This document shows positions 8,599 through 16,389 of a stretch of 64,000 nucleotides of DNA, piece by piece. This DNA is from Emcibacter sp. (lineage in GTDB: Bacteria > Pseudomonadota > Alphaproteobacteria > Sphingomonadales > Emcibacteraceae). Position numbers and translations under genes: made by a program. The stretch covers positions 1-64,000 of the forward strand of contig JAIOYI010000010.1 of NCBI GenBank assembly GCA_021741205.1, in the 5' to 3' direction. The notes below the pieces were generated by a model. The model worked only from the letters and a program-made list of their open reading frames with translations. It was not told where the DNA came from and did not search any database. Numbering within the stretch: position 1 is the stretch's first letter; each line of letters begins with the position of its first letter.

Positions 8599-9194
8599 TA
8601 CACAACATCCTTCAAAAATTCTTCTCGTTTTTTATCAAGCAATTCCGCCATTTTTCGCCGCCCCCTCACAAGCAAGGATTCAAGAGCAGGCGTTGTTATA
8701 TCCATAATCTTTGCCGCCTCCTGATTACCGAGTTCCTGCAAATAGCATAGACTTACAGCAATCCTTTGGCGTTTGGGCAAATGCATCATCACCTCCGCAA
8801 TTTTGAAGGCCATCTGTTTTTCACTTAAAACCGCATCGGCTGGCATTTCATTTGACATTATATCCATAGCCTCTGAAAGCTCTGAAGTTGATTTCTTTTT
8901 ACGTTTCACATCAATAGACAGATTCAACACAATGCGATAAAACCATGTTGTAAATCGTGTATGACGATTTTGATCCCATTCCACGGCCTTATTCCACACC
9001 CGCATGAATGCTTCTTGCATAATGTCTTCTGCCTCGGAGCGGTCGCCATTTATGCGAACCGCAAAGGCCATAAAATTTCTTAAATGCCGATCAACCAACA
9101 CCTTATAAGCCACCCGATCTCTATCACCGATACGGACCATCAACTGTTCATCGGCAATAGTATCCAGTTTATGATCCGATCTTGTCATTTCCAT
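8598..9194 (-). CDS. ECF-type RNA polymerase sigma factor
   Basis: The 198-residue protein contains region 2 (about 20-90; YKVLVDRHLRNFMAFA, EAEDIMQEAFMRVW, RFTTWFYRIVLNLSID) and region 4 (about 130-190; LPKRQRIAVSLCYLQELGNQEAAKIM), with no region 3. This is the extracytoplasmic-function sigma-factor layout. It redirects RNA polymerase to a small regulon. It heads a tight three-gene operon with a presumed anti-sigma factor and a periplasmic sensor-like protein, so the group should respond to an envelope or metal signal. The operon may be autoregulated, but no -35/-10 pair could be assigned in the 126 bp upstream. Confidence 0.92.
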   Translation of the reverse strand: MEMTRSDHKLDTIADEQLMVRIGDRDRVAYKVLVDRHLRNFMAFAVRINGDRSEAEDIMQEAFMRVWNKAVEWDQNRHTRFTTWFYRIVLNLSIDVKRKKKSTSELSEAMDIMSNEMPADAVLSEKQMAFKIAEVMMHLPKRQRIAVSLCYLQELGNQEAAKIMDITTPALESLLVRGRRKMAELLDKKREEFLKDVV

Positions 9195-9263
9195 ATTTTT
9201 TTTATTTCATGCTGCATTACTGTATTATACGCAAAAAAATTTAGAATCCTGCTTTATTATTCC

Positions 9264-9297
9264 ATAAAAAAAGCACCGGAATTTCCGATGCCTTTTT
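9264..9297 (-). terminator. Rho-independent terminator of the korAB operon
   Basis: Read on the minus strand, GCATCGGAA and TTCCGGTGC pair (9273-9291, one G-T pair) and are followed by TTTTTTTA. It lies 30 bp after the korB stop codon. Confidence 0.8.
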
Positions 9298-9320
9298 AAA
9301 ACAGCGCTTTTGTGTAAGGA

Positions 9321-10343
9321 TTAGTCAACGATCCAAGTACGTCCGGAACGAAGAAGCGCATTGAAATCAGCTTTTTTTGTTTCTTTGACTTTTTCAATCT
9401 GGGCTGTAACAGAATGATCATAGCTTTCGGATGGATTACAATAAATAACGCCACAAACCGCAGGATATTCAGGTGCCTCTATTTCACATAACATAAAGGC
9501 CATGTGGCGATTTTTTTCATCATGAATTAAAATATCATCCTCTGTTATACCATTTTCACCAAGGATAACGACCTCTAAGGCAAATTTATCCTGATTAAAT
9601 CGAAGTCCCTTTTTAATATCCTTACCAAAAATCATTCTTTCCCCGTCTTTAAGGTGAATCTGTGTGTCCTGTGCGGTTTTCTTCTCGGTAAATTCACCAA
9701 AAACATTATCATTATAGACAATACAATTTTGGTATATTTCCACAAAAGAGGCCCCCTTATGTTCCTTGGCCCGGGCCAACGTGATGGGCAATTCTTTTAA
9801 AGATGTATCAATACCACGGGCGACAAATCTTGCCCCTGCCCCAAGGGCAAAAACACAAGGTGACAAGGGCGCATCAACAGATCCATAAGGGCTTGACGGT
9901 GTTTTAAGACCGGGTCTTGAGGTGGGGGAATATTGCCCCTTGGTTAAGCCATAAATCTCATTATTAAACAGCATAATTTGAAGATCAACATTACGTCTTA
10001 AGACATGCAGCATATGATTTCCGCCAATGCTCAACCCATCACCGTCTCCCGTGACAAGCCAAACATCAAGATCAGGATTGGTCAATTTAATACCCGTTGC
10101 AAATCCAGGGGCACGACCATGAATGGTATGAAAACCGTATGTTGAAATATAATAAGGAAAGCGTGAGGAGCAGCCAATCCCCGATACAAAAACCGTGTTT
10201 TCAGGACGAGCACCCGTATTGGCAAGCGCCATTTGCACCCCCTTAAGGATGGCATAATCCCCACATCCTGGGCACCAGCGAACTTCCTGATCTGTTTCAA
10301 AATCTTTTGGGGACAATTTTGTTATCTCAACGGGCTTATTCAT
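9321..10343 (-). CDS. korB: 2-oxoacid:ferredoxin oxidoreductase subunit beta (KorB-like)
   Basis: This 340-residue protein is the thiamine-pyrophosphate-binding beta subunit of a two-subunit 2-oxoacid:ferredoxin oxidoreductase, most likely acting on 2-oxoglutarate. Visible features are the cysteine pair CPGCGDYAIL near residue 24, a third cysteine at GIGCSSRFPYY and a later CGVIYC, which together can hold the [4Fe-4S] cluster. The TPP motif GDGDGLSIGGNH is followed by NNEIYGLTKGQ. Its start overlaps the korA stop (ATGA). In Thauera, KorAB regenerates the low-potential ferredoxin needed by benzoyl-CoA reductase, which is relevant to the cluster at 45-60 kb. It can also serve an ordinary ferredoxin-linked citric acid cycle. 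Confidence 0.9.
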   Translation of the reverse strand: MNKPVEITKLSPKDFETDQEVRWCPGCGDYAILKGVQMALANTGARPENTVFVSGIGCSSRFPYYISTYGFHTIHGRAPGFATGIKLTNPDLDVWLVTGDGDGLSIGGNHMLHVLRRNVDLQIMLFNNEIYGLTKGQYSPTSRPGLKTPSSPYGSVDAPLSPCVFALGAGARFVARGIDTSLKELPITLARAKEHKGASFVEIYQNCIVYNDNVFGEFTEKKTAQDTQIHLKDGERMIFGKDIKKGLRFNQDKFALEVVILGENGITEDDILIHDEKNRHMAFMLCEIEAPEYPAVCGVIYCNPSESYDHSVTAQIEKVKETKKADFNALLRSGRTWIVD

Positions 10344-12214
10344 TTGATGCCTCCCAGATTTTCAATAATTGCATCGGTAATTTCCTGAATTTTAAAGGGT
10401 TGTCCTGTGACCTTGGACAATAGCGTTGTATCCAAAAGATACTGACTGCGCAGTAATGTATTAAGCTGTCCCGCATTCATTTCGGCGACGATAACCTTAT
10501 CATAGGATTTTAACAATTCCTCCAGATTACGGGGTAATGGCCAGATATGACGTAAATGAATATGAGAAACATCCATACCGTCATTCCTCGCCCTTTTAAC
10601 CGCCTGATGAATGGCACCAGAAGTTGATCCCCAACCCACAACGGCAAGCTTTCCACCCTCTGTTCCAAGCGAAACCTTTTGAAGTGGAAAATCATTGGCA
10701 ATATTATCAATTTTCGCTTTGCGCACGTCGGTCATTTTTTGATGATTGACAGCATCATAAGAAATATGACCAGAGTTATAATCCTTTTCAATGCCCCCTA
10801 TGCGGTGCATTAATCCCTCTGTTCCTGGCTTTGCCCATACTCTTGCCAATGTTTCTGTATTGCGCAAAAAAGGATGAAAGCCTTCTGGATCTTTATGAAA
10901 TTTCACAGGGAAAGGTTCATAATCATTAATGTCGGGAATTCTCCATGGCTCTGACGCATTGGCAATATAACCATCTGATAAAATCATGACAGGCGTCATA
11001 TATTTTGTGGCAATGCGCACAGCCTCTATGCCAACATCAAACCCATCGGTGGAATTCGACACCGATAAAACAACAAGCGGTGCATCGCCGTTTCGCCCCC
11101 AAACGGCCTGATATAAATCCGACTGTTCGGTTTTGGTGGGAAGTCCCGTTGATGGTCCCGCCCGTTGAATATCAACAACAATCAGCGGCAATTCGGTGCT
11201 GATGGCAAGACCGAGCGCCTCGGTTTTTAAGGCAATTCCAGGGCCAGAGCTTGTTGTCATGCCAAGACCGCCAGCAAAAGAGGCTCCGATAGCCGCACAA
11301 ATGGCTGCTATTTCATCTTCTGCCTGAAAGGTAACAACACCAAATTCCTTTAAGCCCGATAAGGTATGCAAAAGCGGAGACGCGGGTGTTATGGGATAAG
11401 AACCAAGAACAAGCTTAAGACCCGCAAGCTGTGATCCCGCAAGTATCCCCCATGACAAAGATTGATTGCCATTAACCGTGCGATAGGTTCCCGCTTCTTC
11501 TTTATATCTATTCACATGATAGCGATGCAGGGCATAAGACATTTCTGCGGTTTCGCCAAAGGCATGTCCTGCATTAAGCGCCGCTATATTAGCCTCTGCT
11601 AATTCAGGTTTTGAGGCAAATTTTTGTTCTAATGATTCGATGATTGTTTGCCTCTTGCGGCCAAACATCCAAAGTAAAAGCCCCAAAGTCCACATATTTT
11701 TACAGCGCAAGGCATCCTTATTGCCTAGGCCAAATTCTTTTACGGCCTCTACGGTCATTTTGGTAATATCAATACGCTTTACGTCATATTGCGATAAACT
11801 GTCATCGTCGAGCGGATTTATTTCATAGCCCGCCTTCTTAAGGTTTTTGATATTAAAAGAACCCTCGTCCAGAATAATAAGTCCACCTTTACGAAGATTG
11901 CCAATATTAACTTTCAAAGCCGCAGGGTTCATAATGACCAAAACGTCTGGTTCGTCCCCCGCTGTTGAAATTTCAACGGAACCAAAGTTAATCTGAAAAG
12001 CAGAAACGCCAAATGTAGTTCCAACTGGCGCCCGAATTTCGGCGGGAAAATCAGGAAAAGTTGATAGGTCACTGCCCTCAAGTGCGGTAACCACAGAAAA
12101 TTGCGACCCCGTCAATTGCATCCCATCGCCAGAATCCCCTGCAAACCGAACTACGACTGAATCTAATTCCTGTATTGCACTATTCTGTATTTTCATAAAA
12201 GGCTGCCCGCTCAT
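10340..12214 (-). CDS. korA: 2-oxoacid:ferredoxin oxidoreductase subunit alpha (fused gamma-alpha, KorA-like)
   Basis: The 624-residue protein joins the gamma domain (about 15-210, with VVRFAGDSGDGMQLTGSQF and FPAEIRAPVGTT) to the alpha domain (about 245-600, with GSYPITPASPLLHTL, QAEDEIAAICAAIGASFAG and TSSGPGIALKTEALGLA). This gamma-alpha fusion is the form seen in KorA-type 2-oxoglutarate:ferredoxin oxidoreductases of Thauera, Magnetococcus and aerobic actinobacteria. The enzyme oxidises the 2-oxoacid with CoA to an acyl-CoA and reduced ferredoxin. It overlaps korB by 4 bp. Substrate preference (2-oxoglutarate over pyruvate) is inferred from this two-gene architecture. AAGGA precedes the ATG. 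Confidence 0.9.
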   Translation of the reverse strand: MSGQPFMKIQNSAIQELDSVVVRFAGDSGDGMQLTGSQFSVVTALEGSDLSTFPDFPAEIRAPVGTTFGVSAFQINFGSVEISTAGDEPDVLVIMNPAALKVNIGNLRKGGLIILDEGSFNIKNLKKAGYEINPLDDDSLSQYDVKRIDITKMTVEAVKEFGLGNKDALRCKNMWTLGLLLWMFGRKRQTIIESLEQKFASKPELAEANIAALNAGHAFGETAEMSYALHRYHVNRYKEEAGTYRTVNGNQSLSWGILAGSQLAGLKLVLGSYPITPASPLLHTLSGLKEFGVVTFQAEDEIAAICAAIGASFAGGLGMTTSSGPGIALKTEALGLAISTELPLIVVDIQRAGPSTGLPTKTEQSDLYQAVWGRNGDAPLVVLSVSNSTDGFDVGIEAVRIATKYMTPVMILSDGYIANASEPWRIPDINDYEPFPVKFHKDPEGFHPFLRNTETLARVWAKPGTEGLMHRIGGIEKDYNSGHISYDAVNHQKMTDVRKAKIDNIANDFPLQKVSLGTEGGKLAVVGWGSTSGAIHQAVKRARNDGMDVSHIHLRHIWPLPRNLEELLKSYDKVIVAEMNAGQLNTLLRSQYLLDTTLLSKVTGQPFKIQEITDAIIENLGGIK

Positions 12215-12449
12215 AATTTATTCCTTAAAACTAGGACTATTAGAACTCTATATTCCAAAGTCTGCAACATTTTTCTAGCATTTTCTTTTCATAACTTAAT
12301 GCATATTAAATATATATACAATATTTTTGTGTTTTAAAAATTTATTGTACATTCATAATATGTAATAATATGTAATATTGTGTTTTTTTTATAGAAATAA
12401 TTATGGTTTTTTGATCACTATTACAACATAATATAGCTTAGAAAAATAC
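12215..12449. other. AT-rich intergenic region upstream of korA
   Basis: About 235 bases with no convincing reading frame. It must contain the korA promoter (minus strand), but no clear -35/-10 pair can be assigned. The one repeat seen is a 10-bp tandem duplication (AATATGTAAT, 12357-12366 and 12367-12376). A sequence around TTGATCACTATTAC vaguely resembles an FNR box but matches only one half-site, so it is not claimed. Confidence 0.5.
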
Positions 12450-12490
12450 AAAAAAATAGGTGCCAACATCCCAACGGACATTAGCACCTA
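12450..12490 (-). terminator. Rho-independent terminator after the nucleotide-sugar dehydrogenase gene
   Basis: On the minus strand TAGGTGCTAA (12490-12481) pairs with TTGGCACCTA (12466-12457), with one G-T pair and a 14-base loop, and runs into TTTTTTTG. It lies 28 bp after the stop at 12519. Confidence 0.8.
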
Positions 12491-12518
12491 CTGCTGTCAA
12501 AATCACAAATTCAGTCTG

Positions 12519-13808
12519 TTAAAGTTGCCACTTACGTAAATGTTTAGGCTTAGCAACGCCACGCCATATGGCCTTAACATCGCCAATCAATCCGCCCGTC
12601 TCAAGCAAGCGCTCAAAGTCATCCCCCGTAATATTTTTATATTCCGTATGGGGTACAACGCCAAGCACAGCAACATAATCATGGTCTTTCAACCCGTCTA
12701 GTGATGGGACAAGATCAATATTATAGAATTTCTTAGCCTCCACAGGATCAGCCGCCGCATCATGCACATCCACCTTAAAACCTCGCCGACGAATACTGTT
12801 AATCAAATCAATAACCTTGGTATTACGTAGATCAGGGCAATTTTCCTTAAAGGTCAGACCGAGAATCAATATTTTACCATTGCCCGATAATTGGGCACAA
12901 ACCCGTTCTGCAATAAAATCTGCCATACTGTCATTAATGGCACGACCAGATAGAATAATACGGGGATCGTGATTAACTTGTCTTGCCCGCTCAGCCAGAT
13001 AAAAAGGATCAACACCAATACAATGGCCGCCCACAAGTCCCGGCGTGAAATTCAGAAAATTCCATTTTGTTCCGGCGGCCTCTAATACATCATAAACGGA
13101 AATACCGAGTTTCTGAAAAATCATGGTAATTTCATTAATAAAAGCAATATTGATATCACGTTGTGAATTTTCGATGACCTTTGCGGCCTCCGCAGCACGA
13201 ATGCTTGCCGCGGCAAAAGTACCGCCAGTCGTTACCGCACCATATAAATCTGCCAGAACATCAACCACTTCTGGTGTTTGGCCTGATATAACTTTGGTTA
13301 TTTTATCAACCGTATGTTCACGGTCTCCTGGATTAATTCTTTCTGGAGAATAGCCAAGATAAAAATCTTCACCGCAAATCATACCTGAATATTCTTCGAG
13401 AACGGGTCCGCATAATTCTTCTGTAACACCAGGATAAACAGTGCTTTCGAAGACTACAATGGTTCCTTTGGACAAAACAGGGCCCAAAAGCTCACAGGCC
13501 GAACGCACTGGACTTAAATCGGGGCTGTTATCATCATTAACGGGTGTTGGTACGGTAACAATATAAACACTGGCCCCTTTAATATCTGAAGGGTTCGTCG
13601 TTAGCTTAATCGTGCTTGACTTTAGCCGTTCACGATCAATTTCATCTGTTCTGTCAAAACCCTCATTCAATTCTCTGACACGGTCCTTGCTGATATCAAA
13701 ACCTGTCACGTTAAATTTTTTAGCCATGGCAACAGCAAGAGGTAAACCAACATATCCCAATCCCACAACGACAATGTGACTATCAGGCGTAAAAGTAATA
13801 TTTGTCAT
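12519..13808 (-). CDS. tviB: UDP-N-acetylhexosamine dehydrogenase (TviB/WbpO-type nucleotide-sugar dehydrogenase)
   Basis: A 429-residue member of the UDP-glucose/GDP-mannose dehydrogenase superfamily that oxidises UDP-GlcNAc or UDP-GalNAc to the uronic acid for surface polysaccharides. It has the N-terminal Rossmann motif VGLGYVGLPLAVAMAKKF (about 15-32), the active-site stretch GGHCIGVDPFYL with its catalytic cysteine, and the C-terminal domain with LGLTFKENCPDLRNTKV. The VPTPVNDDNSPDLSPV segment resembles the TviB (Vi antigen) branch. Downstream of YjbH-like and SLBB export genes on the same strand, it belongs to an envelope-polysaccharide block, although no glycosyltransferase is nearby. 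GGGGAAG precedes the ATG. Exact substrate is uncertain. Confidence 0.88.
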   Translation of the reverse strand: MTNITFTPDSHIVVVGLGYVGLPLAVAMAKKFNVTGFDISKDRVRELNEGFDRTDEIDRERLKSSTIKLTTNPSDIKGASVYIVTVPTPVNDDNSPDLSPVRSACELLGPVLSKGTIVVFESTVYPGVTEELCGPVLEEYSGMICGEDFYLGYSPERINPGDREHTVDKITKVISGQTPEVVDVLADLYGAVTTGGTFAAASIRAAEAAKVIENSQRDINIAFINEITMIFQKLGISVYDVLEAAGTKWNFLNFTPGLVGGHCIGVDPFYLAERARQVNHDPRIILSGRAINDSMADFIAERVCAQLSGNGKILILGLTFKENCPDLRNTKVIDLINSIRRRGFKVDVHDAAADPVEAKKFYNIDLVPSLDGLKDHDYVAVLGVVPHTEYKNITGDDFERLLETGGLIGDVKAIWRGVAKPKHLRKWQL

Positions 13809-13925
13809 ATCTTCCCCGAATAATTTCTAACGGTTAAATTCACTATAATTCTATACAGCTTTTTTTATCCATAAATCATTAAAAAAGCACTACTATCCTT
13901 TAATTAATTTAAAGAAATTACAATA

Positions 13926-16376
13926 TTAATCTAGAATATTCCGCCATTCATAGGAAAGCCTATTTTTTCGACCAGAAGATAGCATATCGTATAAGCTGTC
14001 GCCTCTATCAAGCATCTGTCCACCGTTCTTTCCCAAACTTCTAAAGTTAAATCGGGCAACTTCACGGCTTGGTTTAAACCAGAAATATTCAATCGGAATG
14101 GTTAAATAAATTCCCTTATCAAAGCTTCCGCTGCCAAACTGCTGAGAGGACATATCCGTAACGGTCGCCCATACCCCAAGACGTACCCCATTCTCAAATC
14201 TTCTTGATATATCTAGTGTTGCCCCGTAATCCCCAGCCAAATAACGCCCTACACTTAGCTTACTGGTTATATTATAATTTTCATTCTCGTGGTAGAATGT
14301 GGCATGCCCTGTAAAAGTCTCATAATCCCGAAAAGAAAATAACTGATCATAACCCCTTTGTTTGACCCAGTTGATATCCAGAGCAAAGGCAAAATTATGG
14401 TGATACGGTCTATAAAGAATTTCCGCTCCAAACCCTCCATACATGCTTTCTATGATGCCCGCTGTCAAACGGGTATAAAGATCACGACCAACTTGTGCCG
14501 TATAATCAATGCGCATATTATCTAATGCGGTTCTGCCTTCCTTTGCATAATGGGCAATATCGCTCCTGACATGGGGAACGTCCGGATTTATATTATCTGG
14601 AATTTTATCAAGGTCACCTATGATATACTGTCTTATTTTTGCAGACAATTTGATATGCTGGTTAAATTGCAGAGATCCAAAGGCGGTAGCGTATAGATCA
14701 CCCCTAAATCTCCCATCATCATTACCACCAAAATGGGTAAGTTTTTCTGGCATAATGCCCCAGTCTAGATTTGGCTTATGGCGCAAATCATCAGCAACTA
14801 TATCTTTTTCATTGCTCTGTGGATCTGACACATTAGTATTTGCCCATATTTCTTCTGGGCTGCTTTGATAGTGATTGGCCTTTTCCAAATCCCGCCGCAA
14901 AAGGGTTACATTGGATATGGCAAGTCCGTCCCGTTCAGAGATGATTTTGAATTCTTCAATATTATCGGGCATTTCCTTGGTCAGAACGCGCGCAACTCTA
15001 CCAATATTTCGAGCCTCTGAATGATAAGGACCTTGAGTTTTTCTAACCTCAACTTTTTTGTTCTCTAGCCCAACAGAAACAGGTTTTAAATTTTCTTTGT
15101 TCAATTCATCATAGGCTGCCTGTGCCGTGATACGTCTCACAGACGGGGTTACTTTATCGCGTGATTTTTCCCTAATATAAACTGTAGTTTTTCTGAATCT
15201 ATTCAAGGCCTCCTGACCAATGACATCAAATTTTGTGGCATCATATTTATGAGATATTGATGCCCCCTCCAGAATATGAAGTTCAACCTTGTCATAACTT
15301 TCAAGAACCGCCCCCAATAAAATCATAGGATTTATATTATTATCTTTTTCAATTTTCACCTTGAGGGAAATCATATCCTGTCTTTGTTCAATTTCCACAA
15401 TCTTAGCCCCAAAATGACGGAGTCTATCAAATAGGGCATCATTGCCGAAAAGACGCCCAGATATTTCCCGAGAAGATTCATCAGAGTCTTCTGACGTTCT
15501 ACGTTCATAAATGGGAGAAGGTTCTGTATCTCTAAACCATTTTTTCAGTTTAAGTTTATGAAGATTTTGCCGCAAAGTAAGACGAACACCAAAATGATCC
15601 CCATGATCAAAACCAAAAGCCACATCGATCCAAGAAACAGGCTTGTAATTCACCCCAAAATTAAAAGAAGTTTTTTGTTTCACATACGACAAATCAGTAA
15701 TATTTCTGGTGTCAACACCACTATATTCAATCTTCAGACTTAGGCCTTCAATGGGGGGATGATATTCAACGCCCGCAAAGGCGGACATATCTTTTCCCGC
15801 AAAATAGCTGCCCTTTCTGATACCTCCACTGGATGCCGAGGTTGATCTGTTGTCAAAGCCGTTACCAAACAGGCGAAACATATTTGCAACACCGCCCCGT
15901 GATCCAAGATAACCCCATGAGAAACCTAGCGTAAAATCAAAATCATAATATCGCTTGCTTGCCACAAGATATTCGCCTGCGGTGCTTCCTGCGCCAAGAA
16001 CATCTTGGATACCGATGGCAAGTTGCGGCCTATAATCGCTCTCTTGCCACAGACGCAGTTTCATATTCAGCGAACGATCAATGCCTAAATTACCTTGTTT
16101 ATTATCGGTATAACTTAGCGTCGTCTCAAGCCATGGGGTTGCCTGCCAAGTAAAAAAGCCGAGTTCTGAATATTTATCATAATAAACACCTCCTGCAAGC
16201 ATGCCATCAGGCGAAAAGCGTGCCGAGGGCATATCCAAAAGGCCAATTCCCCCGAACCGATCATAGGAATAATCAAATTCCTCTGCCCATGACAGCGATA
16301 TGGAAAATATCCCGCAATAAATGGTTGCTATGGCGAATGACAACCCATAACAACTATTATATTTTTTTTGCAACAT
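13926..16376 (-). CDS. YjbH-domain exopolysaccharide-associated outer-membrane protein
   Basis: A start at 16376 is chosen because it follows the upstream stop (16390) by 13 bp and gives a signal peptide ending in SISLSWA-EEFDYS. Longer starts overlap the upstream gene. The roughly 816-residue protein fits the YjbH family (DUF940). It begins with the conserved FGGIGLLDMPSARFSPDGML stretch and contains many aromatic-rich beta strands in both the N-terminal (about 40-260) and C-terminal (about 600-816) portions, separated by a helical middle section (ENLKPVSVGLENKKVE and similar). In enterobacteria yjbEFGH affects exopolysaccharide production, and YjbH is thought to be an outer-membrane barrel. 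It follows the SLBB export gene, suggesting the two work as one secretion route. Confidence 0.82.
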   Translation of the reverse strand: MLQKKYNSCYGLSFAIATIYCGIFSISLSWAEEFDYSYDRFGGIGLLDMPSARFSPDGMLAGGVYYDKYSELGFFTWQATPWLETTLSYTDNKQGNLGIDRSLNMKLRLWQESDYRPQLAIGIQDVLGAGSTAGEYLVASKRYYDFDFTLGFSWGYLGSRGGVANMFRLFGNGFDNRSTSASSGGIRKGSYFAGKDMSAFAGVEYHPPIEGLSLKIEYSGVDTRNITDLSYVKQKTSFNFGVNYKPVSWIDVAFGFDHGDHFGVRLTLRQNLHKLKLKKWFRDTEPSPIYERRTSEDSDESSREISGRLFGNDALFDRLRHFGAKIVEIEQRQDMISLKVKIEKDNNINPMILLGAVLESYDKVELHILEGASISHKYDATKFDVIGQEALNRFRKTTVYIREKSRDKVTPSVRRITAQAAYDELNKENLKPVSVGLENKKVEVRKTQGPYHSEARNIGRVARVLTKEMPDNIEEFKIISERDGLAISNVTLLRRDLEKANHYQSSPEEIWANTNVSDPQSNEKDIVADDLRHKPNLDWGIMPEKLTHFGGNDDGRFRGDLYATAFGSLQFNQHIKLSAKIRQYIIGDLDKIPDNINPDVPHVRSDIAHYAKEGRTALDNMRIDYTAQVGRDLYTRLTAGIIESMYGGFGAEILYRPYHHNFAFALDINWVKQRGYDQLFSFRDYETFTGHATFYHENENYNITSKLSVGRYLAGDYGATLDISRRFENGVRLGVWATVTDMSSQQFGSGSFDKGIYLTIPIEYFWFKPSREVARFNFRSLGKNGGQMLDRGDSLYDMLSSGRKNRLSYEWRNILD

Positions 16377-16389
16377 CCCCGCTAAACCA

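Noticed and set aside
12355..12435. Possible FNR boxes and curved-DNA signals upstream of korA (TTGATCACTATTAC, tandem AATATGTAAT)
   Set aside because: Only one FNR half-site matches and the repeat is short in a very AT-rich context, so chance is likely.
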